A stretch of DNA of 8,525 nt from Candidatus Poribacteria bacterium (GTDB taxonomy: Bacteria > Poribacteria > WGA-4E > WGA-3G): contig JAPPMR010000317.1 in the NCBI GenBank assembly GCA_028818995.1, positions 1-8,525 on the forward strand, given 5' to 3'. Positions 6,054-8,525 of this stretch are shown here, one piece after another. Each line of letters opens with the position of its first letter. The stretch's first letter is position 1. Position numbers and translations under genes: made by a program. Below the pieces are notes generated by a model that made no database searches, had not been told where the DNA came from, and worked only from the letters and a program-made list of their open reading frames with translations.

Positions 6054-7295
6054 ATGAGAATTCTTGAGAACCTAATTACAGCATTTTCAGCACTTCGTGC
6101 AAGCAAACTCCGAACAATTCTGACATTGTTAGGGATTACGATCGGAATTGCAGGTGTAATCGCTATGATGTCGTTAGGTGCTGGCGCCGAAAAACTCGTG
6201 ATGTTAGAATTTGAAAAGATCGGTGGTCCCAGTATGTTTGGTGTCTATCGCCCCGGGTATGTACGGCGCAATCATCGATGGCAACGCAACACAAGTCCGC
6301 ATTATCTAAATATGACGGATCTGCGCGATGTTATGGAAAAGTGTCCTTCCGTTGAAATAGCCACTGTAGAAGGCAGTTATTACATCAGCTTTGATATTGA
6401 GGGAAAACACCGACCGACCTACATGCGTGCAACCACAGTTGAATATCAAGGGGTCCGACAGTGGCATACGCAAGTTGGAAGATTCCTTGCTGATACCGAC
6501 ATGGACCTCTGGAATAAAGTTTGTGTCATCGGATCACAAGTTTGGAAAGAGCAGTTCAAGGGAATGGATCCGATCGGAAAAGAGGTCGGAATTAATAACA
6601 AACGTTTTACAGTAGTCGGAATTATGGAAAGCCGTGGTCCCGGTTTAGAAGCAGGCAAAAGTGATGACAACATGATCTTCATTCCGATCACGACTGCACA
6701 AACACGGTTTTGGGGACACGATAACGTTGGACATATTATGGTGCGTGCGAAAAGTCCTCTTGTAGTAGACCAAGCAGTAAAGGAAGTACAAACCATAATT
6801 AGACGCAACCATGGTGGTGACGACACATTTTTCAGAACATGGCAAGCACAGAAAGGAATTGAAAGCGCCAAAAAGACTATTTTTATTATTGGGTTGGTGT
6901 TAGTTATCATCGCTTCTGTTTCGTTGATTGTTGGGGGCATCGGTATCTTAAATATTATGCTTGTTTCAGTTACAGAACGAATACCGGAGATCGGATTACG
7001 GAAAGCCGTCGGTGCGAAAAACTACCAAATTCGATTCCAATTTCTGACTGAATCCATCCTTTTGTGTCTCATTGGAAGCTTGCTCGGTATTGCATTAGGG
7101 GCGTTAGTCGGACAAGGTTTTGCGTGGGTCGTTAGCAAATTCATGAAAGACATGATCGGATGGCCCTCTGTCATTACCATAAAATCTGTATTGACTTCTG
7201 TCGCTGCAGGGACTGCTGTTGGGATATTTTTCGGTTACTATCCTGCCAGCCAAGCAGCAAAATTAAGCCCAATTGATGCTATCCGACATACATAG
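6054..7295 (+). CDS. MacB/FtsX-type ABC transporter permease
   Basis: A 413-residue inner-membrane protein with the standard MacB_PCD + FtsX layout. An N-terminal amphipathic helix and first membrane helix (about 21-41, TILTLLGITIGIAGVIAMMS) are followed by a large extracytoplasmic domain (about 42-272). Three further membrane helices follow (about 274-303, 331-359, 377-398). The conserved cytoplasmic coupling segment TERIPEIGLRKAVGA (307-321) and the C-terminal P-x-D-A-I-R ending (407-411) are intact. Such permeases act with a separate ATPase in lipoprotein release, peptide or drug export, working by mechanotransmission across the periplasm. No ATP-binding subunit or membrane-fusion protein lies in this window, so its partner and cargo are unknown. 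The ATG is preceded only by weak AAAGAAAA; it is chosen because the family N-terminus (helix then T-x-L-G-I-x-I-G) fits exactly. lpxI follows after 45 bases and may be cotranscribed. Confidence 0.9.
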   Translation: MRILENLITAFSALRASKLRTILTLLGITIGIAGVIAMMSLGAGAEKLVMLEFEKIGGPSMFGVYRPGYVRRNHRWQRNTSPHYLNMTDLRDVMEKCPSVEIATVEGSYYISFDIEGKHRPTYMRATTVEYQGVRQWHTQVGRFLADTDMDLWNKVCVIGSQVWKEQFKGMDPIGKEVGINNKRFTVVGIMESRGPGLEAGKSDDNMIFIPITTAQTRFWGHDNVGHIMVRAKSPLVVDQAVKEVQTIIRRNHGGDDTFFRTWQAQKGIESAKKTIFIIGLVLVIIASVSLIVGGIGILNIMLVSVTERIPEIGLRKAVGAKNYQIRFQFLTESILLCLIGSLLGIALGALVGQGFAWVVSKFMKDMIGWPSVITIKSVLTSVAAGTAVGIFFGYYPASQAAKLSPIDAIRHT

Positions 7296-7340
7296 TAGGA
7301 ATTAATTTGAAGGAGATCGTAGGACAAATCACAAAATTGC

Positions 7341-8162
7341 ATGAACGGAATATACGACACAGAAAAACTTGGCATTATAGCAGGAGCAGGAGAACTTCCA
7401 GTTCTTGTCGCACAAAGCGCAGCCGCACAGGGACGGAAACCAATAATCATACAAATCACAAAAACAGATGAACAACGTTTTTCAGGAATACCGTGCGAAA
7501 TCTACTCTTACGGTGTTGGGCAGATTCAGAAAATCACGCAAAAACTTCTCGATTTAAATGTAAAAGAACTCGTTATAATAGGAAAAATTGAACCAAGTAT
7601 CCTACTCCGCCCCTTCCAAGTTGATGCAACCGCACTCAAGATTTTGGCTCAGAACCGCAAGCAAAAACCCGCCGCACTCGTCTCAGCAGTCCTTGAACAT
7701 TTTCAAAACACAGGACTTTCTATCCTAAAACAGGATCATTTTCTATCCCACCTATTACCTGACCCCGGTATACTTACAAAACGCAACCCGAATGATGCAC
7801 AGTGGGATGATATAAAGACCGGCATAGCGACAGCGCGACAAATAGCGAACATGGATATTGGACAAACTGTGGTCCTCAAAAATCAGATTATCCTTGCAAT
7901 TGAGGCTATTGAAGGAACAGATACCACAATCCAGAGGGGTGGAGACTTGGGTGGAAAAGGCGTTGTCGTGGCAAAAGCCGCATCGGAAAACCATGATTTC
8001 CGTATTGATGTGCCGACGGTTGGCATGCAAACGCTTGAGACACTGCATGCTGTCAAAGGCAGCGTTTTAGCAGTTGAAGCAAGGCGAACCTTTGTGATGG
8101 AGCCAGAGACACTATTTGAACAAGCTGATCGTTGGAAAATCTCAATTGTTGCTGTGGAATAG
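7341..8162 (+). CDS. lpxI: UDP-2,3-diacylglucosamine pyrophosphatase LpxI
   Basis: A 273-residue cytoplasmic or membrane-associated enzyme of the LpxI/DUF1009 family, which hydrolyses UDP-2,3-diacylglucosamine to lipid X and UMP, the fourth step of lipid A synthesis, in bacteria lacking LpxH. N-terminal domain: LGIIAGAGELP (10-20), YGVGQIQKI (57-65) and VIIGKI (78-83). C-terminal domain: AIEAIEGTDTTIQRGG (186-201), VVVAKAASENHDFRIDVPTVGMQT (208-231; Asp223 is in the conserved D-x-P-x-V-G, the region holding the key Asp of the Caulobacter enzyme as I recall it), and VLAVEARRTFVME (242-254). Length and motifs fit the family, so it is probably intact. The start is fixed by an in-frame stop at 7320-7322 and the GIIAG motif at residue 11. 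The ribosome-binding site is odd: AGGAG (7311-7315) lies 25 bases upstream, with only AGGAC (7321-7325) nearer. No other lpx genes are adjacent. Confidence 0.92.
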   Translation: MNGIYDTEKLGIIAGAGELPVLVAQSAAAQGRKPIIIQITKTDEQRFSGIPCEIYSYGVGQIQKITQKLLDLNVKELVIIGKIEPSILLRPFQVDATALKILAQNRKQKPAALVSAVLEHFQNTGLSILKQDHFLSHLLPDPGILTKRNPNDAQWDDIKTGIATARQIANMDIGQTVVLKNQIILAIEAIEGTDTTIQRGGDLGGKGVVVAKAASENHDFRIDVPTVGMQTLETLHAVKGSVLAVEARRTFVMEPETLFEQADRWKISIVAVE

Positions 8163-8225
8163 GAATACCCAATACATCAGACAACGTTGAATTTTGAAAT
8201 AGGTTACAGAAATCTGAAATAATAT

Positions 8226-8254
8226 TTGACAAACAAAATTCTATGTAGTATTAT
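8226..8254 (+). promoter_or_regulatory. Strong sigma70-type promoter reading into the MITE-like element
   Basis: A perfect TTGACA (8226-8231), a 17-base spacer and TATTAT (8249-8254), a close match to the consensus. The expected start site, about 8260-8262, falls within the left inverted repeat of the element that begins at 8257. It lies 64 bases beyond the lpxI stop and points away from it. No gene starts within 140 bases downstream, so it may drive a small RNA, a gene beyond the right edge, or have had its gene displaced by the element. Confidence 0.6.
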
Positions 8255-8256
8255 CT

Positions 8257-8374
8257 TTTATAGTAAAATCCAAAAATATGTTCACATTTTAATAAACAAC
8301 AATCCCACACTATCACCGTTGGCGAGGTTTCCTAACCTCGCTAATGTAAAAGTAATTATGGATTTTACTATAAA
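8257..8374. mobile_element. MITE-like element: 118 bp with perfect 16-bp terminal inverted repeats
   Basis: TTTATAGTAAAATCCA (8257-8272) and TGGATTTTACTATAAA (8359-8374) are exact reverse complements, 86 bases apart. The interior has no open frame of note but holds a GC-richer hairpin (8322-8341). Both ends sit on TA steps, so a TA target duplication, as left by Tc1/mariner/IS630-type transposases, is possible if the repeats are read as TAGTAAAATCCA with flanking TA; this is inference. Size, long terminal repeats, no coding capacity and intergenic site fit a non-autonomous miniature element. No transposase gene is in the window. A large regulatory hairpin that never moved is the main alternative. 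Confidence 0.62.
8322..8341. repeat. GC-rich hairpin inside the MITE-like element
   Basis: GCGAGGTT (8322-8329) and AACCTCGC (8334-8341) pair perfectly around the loop TCCT. With G-T wobbles the stem extends outward to about 8318-8345 (12 pairs). It stands out against the very AT-rich surroundings and is not followed by a T-run, so it does not look like an intrinsic terminator. In a transcript from the promoter at 8226-8254 it would cap a nested structure closed by the terminal repeats. Confidence 0.65.
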
Positions 8375-8407
8375 GTTAGAATAACCCTACACCCATAAGC
8401 AATTTTT

Positions 8408-8473
8408 ATGGAAGAAGATGTCCCCGAAGAATGGGAACATTTCACACAAATCAATGCAGATTACTTTCTTTAA
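8408..8473 (+). pseudogene. Possible gene remnant or micro-ORF, 21 codons
   Basis: ATG at 8408 opens a 21-codon frame (MEEDVPEEWEHFTQINADYF plus a final Leu) ending at TAA 8471-8473. It has a protein-like, acidic composition, and the same frame continues after the stop with REFDKYF before a second stop. There is no ribosome-binding site. It could be the decayed end of a small gene cut off by the element just upstream, or chance. I see nothing else in 8375-8525, and nothing coding in 8163-8256. Confidence 0.2.
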
Positions 8474-8525
8474 CGTGAGTTTGATAAATATTTTTAGAAG
8501 TTACATATCATTGGCAACTGATAGT

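Noticed and set aside
6446..6940. Reverse-strand frame of 164 codons inside the permease gene
   Set aside because: It lies wholly within a well-supported forward gene and has no recognisable domain.
1..8525. CRISPR array, tRNA or rRNA genes, or a defence system
   Set aside because: No regularly spaced repeats, no tRNA-like cloverleaf or rRNA stretch, and no nuclease, methylase or toxin-antitoxin signature was seen.

Overview
The window looks like ordinary chromosomal DNA of a Gram-negative bacterium with fairly AT-rich sequence. The clearest lineage clue is an lpxI-type lipid A gene near the right end, together with a Wza-like outer-membrane export protein; both imply an outer membrane with LPS. 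The mixture of an amidohydrolase-2 protein, a DUF2007/zinc-ribbon protein, a MacB-type permease without its ATPase, a large unusual glycosidase-like protein and short hairpin repeats between genes would fit an uncultured lineage such as Candidatus Poribacteria. That assignment is an impression, not something a single marker here proves.

Layout. Positions 1-140 hold the 3' end of a gene I do not recognise. A multi-spanning membrane protein of the lysylphosphatidylglycerol-synthase-TM/flippase-like family (147-1133, TTG start) follows, then an amidohydrolase-2 protein (1135-1959). These three lie head to tail with gaps of 6 and 1 bases and look like one operon. A near-consensus extended -10 promoter (1956-1984) sits on the amidohydrolase stop codon and drives a 115-residue zinc-ribbon + DUF2007 protein (2019-2366), followed by a small basic protein with a G-Y-x-R-x-x-G-T-Y-V-K-P motif (2389-2580). 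A polysaccharide-export protein with three SLBB repeats (2670-3890) comes next.

On the opposite strand, convergent with the export gene, is a 647-residue glycoside-hydrolase-like protein (5868-3925) whose expected catalytic motif is altered. Its divergent partner is a MacB/FtsX-type permease (6054-7295). The 185-base gap between them holds a short REP-like hairpin (about 5954-5982) and no convincing gene. The permease is followed 45 bases later by lpxI (7341-8162).

The last 363 bases (8163-8525) contain no convincing gene. They do contain the most structured non-coding DNA of the window: a strong sigma70-type promoter (TTGACA-17-TATTAT) firing directly into a 118-bp MITE-like element with perfect 16-bp terminal inverted repeats and an internal GC-rich hairpin, then a possible 21-codon gene remnant.

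Functional theme: several genes concern the cell envelope (flippase-like protein, polysaccharide export, permease, lipid A synthesis), but the export protein and the permease lack their usual partners here, so no complete pathway can be read from this window. I did not find a defence system, CRISPR array, tRNA or rRNA.
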